DNA of 64,000 nucleotides from Bimastos eiseni (Eukaryota > Annelida > Clitellata > Crassiclitellata > Lumbricidae): contig OY365806.1 of NCBI GenBank assembly GCA_959347315.1, positions 34,127,106-34,191,105 of the forward strand, given 5' to 3'. Position numbers and translations under genes: made by a program. Positions within the stretch are counted from its first letter, which is position 1; each line of letters begins with the position of its first letter. Under the pieces are notes generated by a model. It had not been told where the DNA came from and ran no database searches. It saw nothing but the letters and a program-made list of their open reading frames with translations. Shown piece by piece: positions 54,412 through 64,000 of the stretch.

Positions 54412-55995
54412 CCCATGTCCTCAGAAAAGGCGATCATCGAGCTTAGGACGAGTCCCCCATACGGGAGCCGTTGATGAGGCGGGGTCGGATCCCGAGACAG
54501 CCTTAAAGTGGTGCCTCTCTTAACATAGCGGCCAATCTCGAATCTTCCTCATCGACAACCGTTACTAGCCTATGGGCAAAGATAGCACGCAAAATTCTTT
54601 ACATTGAAAGTAGAAGTGGCAGTGATAAGTTATGGAGATTAAAACAGAGATCGAGATAGGAGACACATTTTTCAGGCGACATCCGTGGTAGGTTTCAATT
54701 GCAGATTGAAAGGTTCATAAAATTGAACATATTTTTTAGTGCTTAAAATACCAATAATGAGTTAATTACGCGGTTCAATGTGACAATAATGTTGATATTC
54801 AACGTGTCAATTGTCATTGTACCCGCGGTACAGCGGTTTGGTTAGGAACCCTGACCAGTTTACAGTTCCTGGCCACAAGATCCTTTAGTTTGTGCTGGCC
54901 TATCTTGCTGGCCTCTGTGACTGGTCACGTGTTTTGAAGAACTAGTGCTAGAAACTTCCAGCGTTGGATTGTATGGACTTACTACTGTTCCTCGTAGATA
55001 TATTCTTGTTTATTCTGACCATGACCCAAGTATTTTTACGCAGGCAGCGGTTAACAGCCATGGCAAACGACAGGAACTTCGAGCTTCAGATTTCCAGACG
55101 ATTGTGGCGCCAAGTATGCAAAAGTCTGCGATTTTGATCTATCCATCACATTTTTACAATGTTTTATTGATTTATTTAGCTCTAGGCCTCCTCAATTGAG
55201 GAGCCGTGTAGATTTAGACATCAGCAGGTTTATTCATTTCGCAGGTCAGAGAACTCCGGCTGTTTTAGCACCGTCCAACCTGGCAGTCTCAGGCCAGAGA
55301 AGTCCAGCTGTTTTGGCACCGTCCGTCCTGGTAGAGGCGCTGTGGCATCTGACATGGCGTGCTACCTGTTGTCTTCGCGCTGTCGTGTGATGCTATTCAC
55401 TTCAAGGATCTCAGCTCCAGTCCGGAGCAAATAGCATGATCCAGTTGATCGATTGTCATGCAAACAGCTAGGTTAGTTTCAGTTTTTATGAATGTTTTTA
55501 CTATAAATCCCATAATTGGCTGCTAATAAAATCGTCAGGTCGTTTGGAAGATGCTTATTTCATGTATATAGCAAAATATCGACCAGCATAATAAAGCACA
55601 GAGGATTTTCTGTCTTGTCTGCCTGTCTCTTTGCTAAATTTCTCTTCTGCTTGTCTCAAGTCTGCTTAAGTTTTATTATGTCTCTTTTCCCTCTTCTTAG
55701 GTCTGCTGAACCTATTTTCTCTTTACTTGTGCCCAAAACGTTGTCTTAGGTCTGGCTGCCTGCCTGTCGTGGATGAATGGAATGAGACTTTGTACGAAGG
55801 CTTTTGGCAACATAGTCCTTATGCTTTGCCTTTGAACATAATTACTTTGGCATGTTGCAGCTCAGTGAGATGATAAAGTTACTGTTTGTTCAAGTGCAAT
55901 CTCTCCTACTCTACATCTTTTTCTCCCTGTTATCTAGTTCACTCCCTTTCTTAACTCTATGACATTTTGCATTATTCTTTTGTCTTTTAGAACTA
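54412..55995. other. Intergenic, nothing supported
   Basis: No gene recognised. GTCTGTTTTAGCACCGTCC-type words repeat near 55255-55330. Confidence 0.45.
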
Positions 55996-56130
55996 GCTGG
56001 AACCTGGAATCCCTGGAGAGTGGAGATGTCATGGGACGAGATCGAGAAGGAGCTGGCGATGGACAGAGGAGACGAGTGGAGGACGAGTTGCGTTGCTCGA
56101 TACGAAGACCTACACGGGAAGGACTACAGT
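55996..56130 (+). pseudogene. Possible LINE ORF C-terminal remnant
   Basis: Reads MSWDEIEKELAMDRGDEWRT and ARYEDLHGKDY, reminiscent of the SW.E...LA.DR..WR..V..L end of some LINE ORFs. Weak; alternatively an unrecognised exon. Confidence 0.3.
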
Positions 56131-56225
56131 ACTGAGTTAAGTTTTAGAATTCTAAGCTATAGAATTAATTGCTTTATACTAGGATTGATGAATGTAGGAT
56201 GCGGCGGTGTAGCAATATACGTTCT

Positions 56226-56345
56226 GTGCCATGTTACTGGAAGGTCGCAGATCCATGGTCACTGCGTAGTGACCATGGATAAGTTGATTGCCCAGAATTG
56301 TCTGTGAGGAAGGAAGGCAATGGGAAATCACCTCACTGTTGTGAA
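56226..56345 (+). mobile_element. SINE body fragment, same family as 29990-30150
   Basis: Shares ACTGCGTAGTGACC, AATTGTCTGTGAGGAA and AATCACCTCACTG with the reverse complement of the copy near 30 kb; the tRNA head is lost. Confidence 0.5.
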
Positions 56346-57497
56346 ACGTGGATGGCATGTAAGAAGCCCGGCAGTTTTGTGTACGTGGACCTGTCTGACG
56401 GCTAAGGACTCAAAATCGTCAGATTGCTTCGTTACTTTCTATCTCCGTTCTCAATTCATTCTGTTTTTTCACTGCCTACTCTCAGTTTTGCTCTAGATAC
56501 GACCCTAAAGGTCACATAATCTCCAGGCTACACATAGCCTTTCACTGCTCCAATTCTTAGTATATCAGATATCGTGACCTTGAACTCATCGTAAGGGTTT
56601 CCTTCTCTTCCGACCCAATCCACCTCTCCATTTTTATTTTATCCTGCATTCTGTTTCGATGCCCTTTACCAAGTCATACATGGGACTTATTTGCCATGGC
56701 AAATCTAGCACTAAATTGTTGACATAGAGGTCTACGGCACTCTGTCGTACGGATGATCTGGGAACAGCATCGTACCATTATTTGGCTACTGAGTCCCATC
56801 AACACGTTTTATAATTATATTATTTTATTGCACACATTACACACCACCTATCGATTGAGAGGCGCGGTAAGGCGTCTTAAGTAAGAACACATTTTGGTCT
56901 CTCCCATACACTGAACCTTAATATTGAAAAATAATAACAGTGACAATAACAATTATAACAATAATGAAAATTATTACTATTATTTGCAGCAAGGCATACA
57001 TGATCCCTCAGGGGCTAGAATATTAATTAGAATAAGAAAATGAAATGTAGTCTTGAATGGCCCTACATAAAGTTAAAGTAAGATTGTGACTATAGTCTGT
57101 TTTACTGGTAATTTCGCAAACATTGTGTGTATCTGTAAATGCTATAGCATCAGATTTGTTAGAGAAAGTTTAAGTTAGTACTAGTTAGTGGTTACAGAAA
57201 ATTTTAATGTTTTGGCAGGTAATACTCGCGGTTGTTGTGTGCCTGTCTTTACGATTGAGCAGGAAGAAACAAAGGATGGAATAGACAATAGGAAGACCAC
57301 ATGGGGAATGGACTGATGACATTGAAGAATGAGGTGGAACCAACCAAACATTATCCAAGAGTTGAGCGTTGAGTCACGCTGCAAGAAACAGTCTACAGAG
57401 AGGTGTGGAGAGATGTTGTTAGAACATCAGACACCTATGAGCGATTAGCCCATGGTTGTTGACTGGTTAATTGAGAGAGAAAGCACTGTTGTTGCAT
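56346..57497. other. Intergenic, nothing supported
   Basis: AT-rich sequence; no exon, RNA gene or clear repeat. Confidence 0.5.
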
Positions 57498-57655
57498 CCG
57501 GTGGCTGATCGGTTAGAGCGGTCGGCCCGTAACACTCAGTGTGTGCAATTGCTCTGCAGTACAACTGCAAATTGCGCCGTCAAGGCATGTGCACTTCTGA
57601 GCAAAAGATGTTGGAGGAAGGGCGATATCAAATTTCAGAAGAAATAAATAAATAA
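57498..57655 (+). mobile_element. tRNA-derived SINE with internal deletion
   Basis: It starts GTGGCTGATCGGTTAGAGCG and jumps from CACTCAGTGTG straight to TGCAATTGCTCTGCAG, losing the B box and about 75 bases present at 48830-48900. The 3' end and AAATAAATA tail are intact. Confidence 0.88.
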
Positions 57656-58597
57656 ATTACAATTTGCCTGTTCCCAGTTGAAATTGCTTGAGGAAAGGGG
57701 GACTCTTGGAGAGGGATGACAGGGCTGGATAAGCGATCAGATCACCGGATCATGGAAATTAAATTCTTGCCCCAGGACCTCTTACCAAAAGTCGGTGCCA
57801 ATGTCTGAGACATCCTGTCCGAAAGCTGTCCTTGGAGAGGATTAAGACACGTTGGGGTAAAAAATTTGTGGGTTAGCCTAGACGCTGTCCCGAGACTTGT
57901 AGGTCCATGGCCTACGTTTGAAACCAAGACTTAATTCGCGATATACAGAATACTATTATTATTATTATTATTATCGGAAGGTCAATTTGACTGAGCAAGC
58001 CCTACGAATAAAACGAATAATCCAGCGGACAAATTGAAACGGAGTTCGAAAAGAAGCAGAGGCATAATATTATACAGGACTATCAAAGCTGTTGTGCGGT
58101 CTTTGTTTGCATTGTGTTGAAATTCAGTCAACTCCGTGTCCATCCTGTTGTTAAGTACATACATGTAATCCTATGACGCATCCAGGCATGTTAACGTGCA
58201 TGCGGTGATGGCAAGTTTGGCAACGCCTGTGGTTTCTGCTTTCTCAGGTTAACATTTTCACACGCATTTAAGCTACGCATACACATCTCATAAAATTTTA
58301 ACGATCCGAAGTGACAGGTTCATCATCTCCAGCTCTTATATCTGTCAGATGCAACGCTTGATGTGTCTGCAAATTTATGTCAAAGTAAAAGGATGCGCAC
58401 ATTGGTCAAAAGTAAACCGAAGAAATTCCTTCACGAAACCACTATCAACGTCGATAACTAGGCCTACGTGAATTTTGTAGGGCTAACAGGTCACGTGGTT
58501 TTCGACATGAGTAGTTATTGGGCATTTAATTGAGTAGGCCTATTGATTGCGTTTTTATGAGAGCATTCTAGATTCAACTCATTCGACCAAGTGTTTG
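57656..58597. other. Intergenic, nothing supported
   Basis: Only a (TTA)n run at 57953-57974. Confidence 0.55.
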
Positions 58598-58604
58598 TAT
58601 AAAA
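58598..58604 (+). promoter_or_regulatory. TATA box of the small secreted-peptide gene
   Basis: TATAAAA in GTATAAAAGCC, 147 bases before the ATG; it would place the transcript start near 58628 and give a 5' UTR of about 115 bases. Confidence 0.65.
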
Positions 58605-58744
58605 GCCGTTTCGTTGGTGGGGTTTTGGCCATTAATTTTCTGGCTGGCTATAGAGACGAAAGGAAGTGGAGTGCATCCATAGCGTTTAGCTGAACGATCA
58701 TTAGCCTATCGTATAAGAGGAGGTGATTTATTTAACGGATTGTA

Positions 58745-58812
58745 ATGAATCTTAAAGTAATCTTCTGGACTGTTGTCATGTTTGGAGTCATAGCTGTGGC
58801 ATCTGTGTATGG
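58745..58812 (+). CDS. Small peptide exon 1: signal peptide
   Basis: ATG in context TGTAATGAAT. 22 codons plus two bases. The splice donor is within a 28-bp tandem duplication; reading through it meets TGA at once, so this donor is needed. Confidence 0.72.
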
Positions 58813-59396
58813 GTGAGTTTCGAGAGTAATCTGTGTATGGGTGAGTTTCGAGAGTAGACGAGATTCTATTGCAGATCAATTTACTATTATTGAATTTATT
58901 TTGAAGTAGGCCTCTTTTAATGTATAACCAGGCTATAGCCGCTTTATTTAGTTAGACTTGGGTACATGGAAACTTACCAAAATTATCCCTGTAGGCCTGC
59001 TTGATTCATTTTCGCCACCAGTTTAGGCATTTCTGGCTTTGTGTATGTATGAATGTATATATACGTGTATGCTGTTCATATGTGGGAATGCATGCATACA
59101 TGTAGATTGTAAGCCCCTATGCATGCATGCATGTAGACTGTAAGCCCCTATGCATGCTTGCATGTGCCAAGATGCTTCTTGGTCTATAACACCATGTAGG
59201 CCTATTCTGCATAAAATAGCATATAAATAAAGCCCTGTTCAGACCATTGCTGCATATGCCAAAAAAGGAAATTTTGATTTTTCAAGGAACTCACTGTAGC
59301 CATTAATCGTTTTAGAGCCATTCTTGTCATTCTGATTGATGTTGCAGTGGAGGTCGTCACGGCCACAAGAGCAGCAAGAAACGTGGCCACCACTAA
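58745..59396 (+). CDS. Small secreted Gly/His/Lys-rich peptide precursor (two exons, 38 residues)
   Basis: Exon 58745-58812 encodes a signal peptide: MNLK, then a hydrophobic core (VIFWTVVMFGVIAVA), then small residues S-VYG. The donor is TATGG/GTGAGT. Exon 59348-59396 follows GATGTTGCAG and, with the split codon, gives GGGRHGHKSSKKRGHH and TAA. 68 + 49 nt make exactly 39 codons. Cleavage after VAS or VYG would leave a 15-18 residue peptide with seven Lys/Arg-or-similar basics, four His and no Cys: strongly cationic. A TATA box and a poly(A) signal bracket the gene. I recognise no family. Composition suggests an antimicrobial, metal-binding or biomineral-associated peptide, but this is inference. 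Being so short and split, it is easily missed by gene finders. Confidence 0.72.
58801..58856. repeat. 28-bp tandem duplication carrying the splice donor
   Basis: 58801-58828 and 58829-58856 are identical (ATCTGTGTATGGGTGAGTTT, CGAGAGTA). Each holds a strong GG/GTGAGT donor. Confidence 0.97.
59348..59396 (+). CDS. Small peptide exon 2: basic mature part
   Basis: 49 nt coding, beginning TGGAGGTCGTCACGG. The acceptor CATTCTGATTGATGTTGCAG has a fair branch-point-like TTGAT/CTGAT. Confidence 0.7.
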
Positions 59397-59638
59397 CAGA
59401 AGGTACACGTCAGCAGAACAAGCACAGAAGGAGTAGAGAGGAGCTTGATGAACAGAACCTGAATGAGGAGTAGGAGAACACTAATTACAGGAATCGAAGA
59501 TGGCCGCAAAAGCGTATATAGATGAACAGCCAAAAGGTGTTCATTACAACGGAAAAAAGCATCAGATGTATTAACTCTCAAACTATAAGCAATACAAGCT
59601 ACAAAGTCGAGGCAGAATTCTATGTTGTCAATCGTTGT

Positions 59639-59644
59639 AATAAA
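59639..59644 (+). terminator. Poly(A) signal of the small peptide gene
   Basis: AATAAA 243 bases after the stop codon, in TTGTAATAAAGTTAAATGG. Confidence 0.6.
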
Positions 59645-62547
59645 GTTAAATGGAACTATGACCGTTGCCTTCAGTAACTAAGATAAAATAACAACCCCAA
59701 AATTCTTTTGAAAGTTTGCCCGAAGAATATCCGTGTTTACTGGTTAGGCCTAATGACATTGCTTATGATGGTGTGTCATAAATAGTCCAGAAGTGTACAA
59801 TCTATGTTAGAATCACTGAAAATTAACTTGGAACACTTCCAAATTCCTACTTTACTCATACTGGCCTTGAAAACTTCGTGCACCTTTTCCAGTTATTATA
59901 TACTTCCCATTTCAGGTATTGATGTAATCCTGGATGCAATATTCTAATTCTGCCGTATAACCAGTTTTTTGTACAGCCTAAGTATACTGTATCCTATACA
60001 TCCTTGTCTCTAGTGACTGGTGTCCTATTAAGCAAACATAAAGTTAAGTTAATCCTCTTTTATTCTTCAGCACGTTGCCTTGATGGTTTTGCACCAAAAG
60101 TTTGAAATCTCTTGTTTTCCTCGCCCGTTGGAAATACCTTACGCCCGCATTTCATATGAAAACGTTTTCCCTTCTATTACCATATGAACCGTCGGATCAG
60201 GACTTTCAAATTAAAGAGAAATCCTCGGCATCCCGTCTTTAGCTGATAAAGGTGCTCAGCATAGACTATTAATAACCCCTTAATTGAATTACTTCAAAGA
60301 GCAACACCGATTGGTTATGATAAAGACGGCAACTTCATGAAAATTATAGGGCCTACTGTATGAGAATGATTAGTAGGTCTATGTTAAGGTCTACTGCTCC
60401 AATTATTCACTAACAATGATAATTCTCCAACATTATTCGCAAAATAAAATATAGACATGCTCTAGTTGACTATTTAATCAGCTGAAACAATTTAATTTTG
60501 CACATTTTAGACTAATCATCGTTTTAGTAAAATTCGTGTATACTGGTCAATATACATAAATTAATTAACTGTGGCCTAGCTACGCGAACACCATTAAGTC
60601 ATTGCCGGCGAGTAGCTTAATCTACAGCAGTCACAGTTCACAACTGAAATCATCATAACTTCACATTTTAAGATGCTTGTGTCTGCCTGGCAACATGGTC
60701 TTACGATTTATACGCAAAGAATATTCCACGGCACAATCTTATCTAGGCCTACGTTTATAAAAATGTAAGTTCGCAACAATAATTTTATAAATAAGAGTTT
60801 TAATTTGACTGTAGTTCTATGGCAGCCTAAGATTATTAAAGCGCAACCCGGACAGTCATGGTCAGCTAGGTATAGGCCTAAATACCTAATAACAGAAAAC
60901 AGTTTATTTAGAGGACAACATAATATGGATTTTGCATCAGGGCTGAGACGCAAATGTTCGGTGGCCGACCTCCCTCCGTTCCGATGGTTATTTCCGTTAC
61001 AATTCGTCTAGAATTCTGTTTCCATTTGACAATATTCAGGAATAATTGCTTCGCAACCTGTTTTTAAAGCATAAAAGTGACGTGTCAAAAGTCAGCTCCT
61101 GTCCTGATGTAGGCCTATATATGCTTGGACTTCTGCTATATTAGGCGCTGGGAAATTGGCTATCACAGCAAGTGGGAATGTAGGCCTATTCACATCAACA
61201 TGATCATTGGTCTACTCTAGCAGACTTTACGAAATGCAGGAAGTAGCCCTAGCTTCATAATTTGAAGCACAATTAATCCAGTAAACCAAACTACGAAAAC
61301 ATAATTAAGAACAGCCAACACAACAATTTATCGGAGAAAGAAAATGACCCTGCTGCTTGATCGGTAGTTTATAGGCTAATTATAGTCGTTTCATCAAGCT
61401 TTAGGTCTACTGCATTCATTGAAAACTACAGGCCATGAAAATAAACTCATGTTTATTGCGAACACAAGTCAGCCAGACCTATAAAATGCGCCATTTACGC
61501 GGTTACGTTTCCCCTATAGTTCTTAAAACTGAGCACGATGCGACGTAAGTCCCTGATTCCCATCACGATCCATTAATATTTAATAGTCTGGTAGACGAGG
61601 TTCAATGGAAGAGCATGAACAAAGGGACAAACAGTAGCTTTCTGCACAGTAAATACGATGAAGAGAAATTGCATCTAAATTCGAGGCACCATAATTCCCA
61701 TAGATCATCAATTCTATGTTCACGGTTGAACGACCGCTTCGTGGAATCGAAATCAAGCGATAATTACTGTCTCCGACCATCAACTATTATTGCGTGCATA
61801 CACCCAACGGAGTCTATCCAATTAGTTAGGAAGGGTACTTAAAGGAGAATTCTGCTCTCACCTTCCATTTGGACATCCTTCTTAGGAGGATGAAGAACAA
61901 GAAAACGAACAACATCCGACAAAGAAACGACGCCTTGAAGCTTTCGTTCATCGTCGACGACTATTTGACGATGCACCTGAGACGATGAAGAACAATCTCT
62001 CACAGTCGATCCCTTCTTAGGCCTACATATGATCCTTTTTTACACATGATTCCTTCTTACACATGATCGCTTCTCATATATGATCAAATCTCATATTTGA
62101 TCCATTCTCACACATGATCCATCTTCATTCAAGATCTCTTACCCCATAAAATTATAATCCCTTATGAAACTATCCCTTATCATAAATGAGTTCTTCTCAT
62201 ACATGATCCTATTCTACTTACAAACGATTCTTTCTCACACAAATACATGAATATTATGTTTCCAAAAATATTTCTATACGATTAAATATGAGCGATATTT
62301 TAATCACCCATACATGGAAGACGAAGGGAACAATTAGGTGCACCCCTTTCCACTTTGCGGAGGGAGCTACGACCTCTGCAGAAACCCGGAATAGGGTAGC
62401 AAAACTCGTGCAAGTAAACTTATGCGAGGCCAGCAATCAACGCAAGACTAGAGCAGCAAAGCGGAATAATATGATCCACTGGTGGAGGGGGAAACCAATG
62501 AATCACGTCTAGCATGTAATCGTACGAACCCAATTTTAAAAGAACAA
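59645..62547. other. Intergenic, sparse content
   Basis: No supported gene. Between 62020 and 62240 the words ACATGATCC/ATATGATC and TTCTCA(C/T)A alternate about every 18-20 bases, a degenerate tandem repeat. The rest shows nothing. Confidence 0.5.
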
Positions 62548-62693
62548 TTAAAACACGAGATACCAATTCAACCAACTCACAAGAACATTTTGAAAGAGCC
62601 ATCAGTGGAGCACATGGCTCAGACACAATGCTCGATCGATGGCTCTTTTAAAATGTTCTTATGAGTTGGCGGAATTGGTCTCTCGTGTTTTAA
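62548..62693. mobile_element. 146-bp foldback element or hairpin with 56-bp arms
   Basis: Left arm 62548-62603 and right arm 62638-62693 are inverted copies with five differences in 56, separated by a 34-base loop. Ends are TTAAAACACGAGA/TCTCGTGTTTTAA. It could be a small MITE or a hairpin RNA locus. Confidence 0.85.
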
Positions 62694-63323
62694 CTGCTGT
62701 TTGATTTTTGCTGTGTGGCTGAGATAGAAATACAAGTGAAGTATTTACGTTCGTTCTGACGAACCATTCAACCACCTGACTGAGAGAATCATTCTTCCCA
62801 CAAAGAAACACTCCCTCGAAACTCTGAGAAACAAAAAACAACCTACTCAACAAACAACTAATTCAATAAACAAGCAAATCAAAGACTACTCGTGAGAATA
62901 CTCTCGCAACTGATCAGCCAACAAACTACGAAATGGGACTGCATGCATGATTGCACGACCTTCATCGTTGCCATGTTCTAGATGCAAACAGAAGTATGTT
63001 GCTAATTATCAAAGTGAGCAAAAGATGAGTATGACCGTATGACGATCGATTTCCTTGTAATAGCTGCAGAACACCATTGAAGCTGCTTCAGTCTTGCTAA
63101 CGAGGGCTGAAGGCAGTTACTTTCGCTTGTCAGGTTAACTACCAAATTTGACATCACGCTTAGATAACATATAACAAACATATTGAGTGAAAAGACCTAC
63201 AAGGACATATATGTGTCATCGATCAGCATATGGAACTCCTACTGTAGTAAATCATTACCATTAACTCAGCATTTTAAAGCACAGAGCAGGGTACCAGCTT
63301 ATTACGAGCCTGCTTCTTTTCAG
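62694..63323. other. Nothing supported
   Basis: AT-rich DNA without a clear repeat or gene. Confidence 0.5.
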
Positions 63324-63473
63324 AGATCGATGCTCGGTGGAGGTTTGAGTCTGGTTGCCAGACGAATTAAGAGACTGAAGAGAGGAGTCGGAACAGCTGC
63401 CATCGCGAGTTACGTTGAGGATGAAAAAGCTCAAAAGGCGGAGGATCGAATGAATTCGGAAAGGAATTCATGA
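63324..63473 (+). CDS. Possible terminal coding exon, unknown family
   Basis: After a good acceptor (GCTTCTTTTCAG) it reads RSMLGGGLSLVARRIKRLKR and GVGTAAIASYVEDEKAQKAE, to NSERNS and TGA. The basic-then-charged composition resembles a cytosolic tail or an amphipathic helix. No upstream exon was found to join, and the ATG at 63183 is in the same frame, so an unspliced 96-residue ORF is the alternative. No family recognised. Confidence 0.28.
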   Translation, partial: RSMLGGGLSLVARRIKRLKRGVGTAAIASYVEDEKAQKAEDRMNSERNS

Positions 63474-64000
63474 AGAGATTATGCAAAATTCTGGAGTTGA
63501 AAACCTGTATACTCAGTGTATTGGAACCTCAGACAAAAAGATGATTGTGAATGAATGGCAGCATTGTTGGAGGAACCAAGAAACTGCGGCTTACTTGATG
63601 ACAGACACATTGAAATGTGAAAATTCAGACAATTATATGACCGCATTTACACGATGTCCGGGTTTAAACAATTTACACTGTAATTTTATGCGAAATAGAC
63701 AACTTGCTTCACGTTCTGTGGAAAGTATCTCTCCGATCGTTACATTAAGATTGTTGTAAGAATCATTCGCAGCCAGTTCCTGTAAAACGCATATAAAATC
63801 ACTAGAATAAAATTTTTAATTTTCCTGCTGAAAATTCGAGGGATAACCGCAAGATCAGGCATTTAAATAACTGATTGCTTTCTGATTTCATATTAACTGC
63901 TAACTTTACTTAACTGGTCAGCTAAAGGCGAAACAAAATCAAATATGTTGAAAATTGATGGAATAAGCCGTTTTGTATGAGATACTTAAAACTGTACTCG
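63474..64000. other. Window end, nothing firm
   Basis: A 92-codon frame (63481-63759, plus) has normal-looking composition but no family, start context or splice support. Confidence 0.4.

Overview
This is a 64 kb window of nuclear DNA from an animal. Split genes with GT-AG and GC-AG introns, tRNA-derived SINEs, LINE fragments, hAT-type MITEs and long microsatellites all point to a metazoan. The three orthologues I recognise, and a strongly repeated TAGGCCTA word, make a marine invertebrate likely. An invertebrate deuterostome such as an echinoderm is my guess, but the sequence does not prove it.

Layout. (1) 3.5-8.9 kb, plus strand: the 3' part of an RBM24/RBM38 (SEB-4/SUP-12) type RNA-binding protein gene. 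Three exons are visible, and the first half of the RRM lies left of the window. A decayed LINE sits in its last intron. (2) 12.2-15.7 kb: a probably complete non-LTR retrotransposon with one intact 1007-codon ORF. It has an N-terminal zinc finger, a reverse transcriptase with YLDD and a C-terminal restriction-like endonuclease. It lies in TAA repeats, and its stop codon is the first TAA of the 3' repeat. (3) 15.7-28.9 kb: gene-poor, with microsatellites, minisatellites, MITEs and one weak short secreted ORF. (4) 29.5-38.3 kb, minus strand: a RECQL (RecQ1) helicase gene. Eleven exons join in frame to 696 codons including the stop; only a short first coding exon is missing. Two of its introns use GC donors. 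(5) 40.5-47.7 kb, plus strand: a complete nine-exon PNKD-type metallo-beta-lactamase gene of 343 residues, head to head with RECQL. (6) 48-58.5 kb: repeats only (SINEs, two hAT MITEs, tandem repeats). (7) 58.6-59.65 kb, plus strand: a previously easy-to-miss two-exon gene with TATA box and poly(A) signal. It encodes a 38-residue prepropeptide: a signal peptide followed by a short Gly/His/Lys/Arg-rich basic peptide. (8) 60-64 kb: mostly empty, with a 56-bp-arm hairpin element and one possible terminal exon.

The housekeeping genes (RNA regulation, DNA helicase, glyoxalase-fold hydrolase) show no pathway link to each other. The most interesting items are the mini secreted-peptide gene with its duplicated splice donor, the intact TAA-embedded retrotransposon, the pair of GC-AG introns in one gene, and the several MITE families recognised from inverted ends and 8-bp target duplications. 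All splice sites were read by eye from frame, GT/GC-AG borders and my recollection of the family sequence; no search was run.
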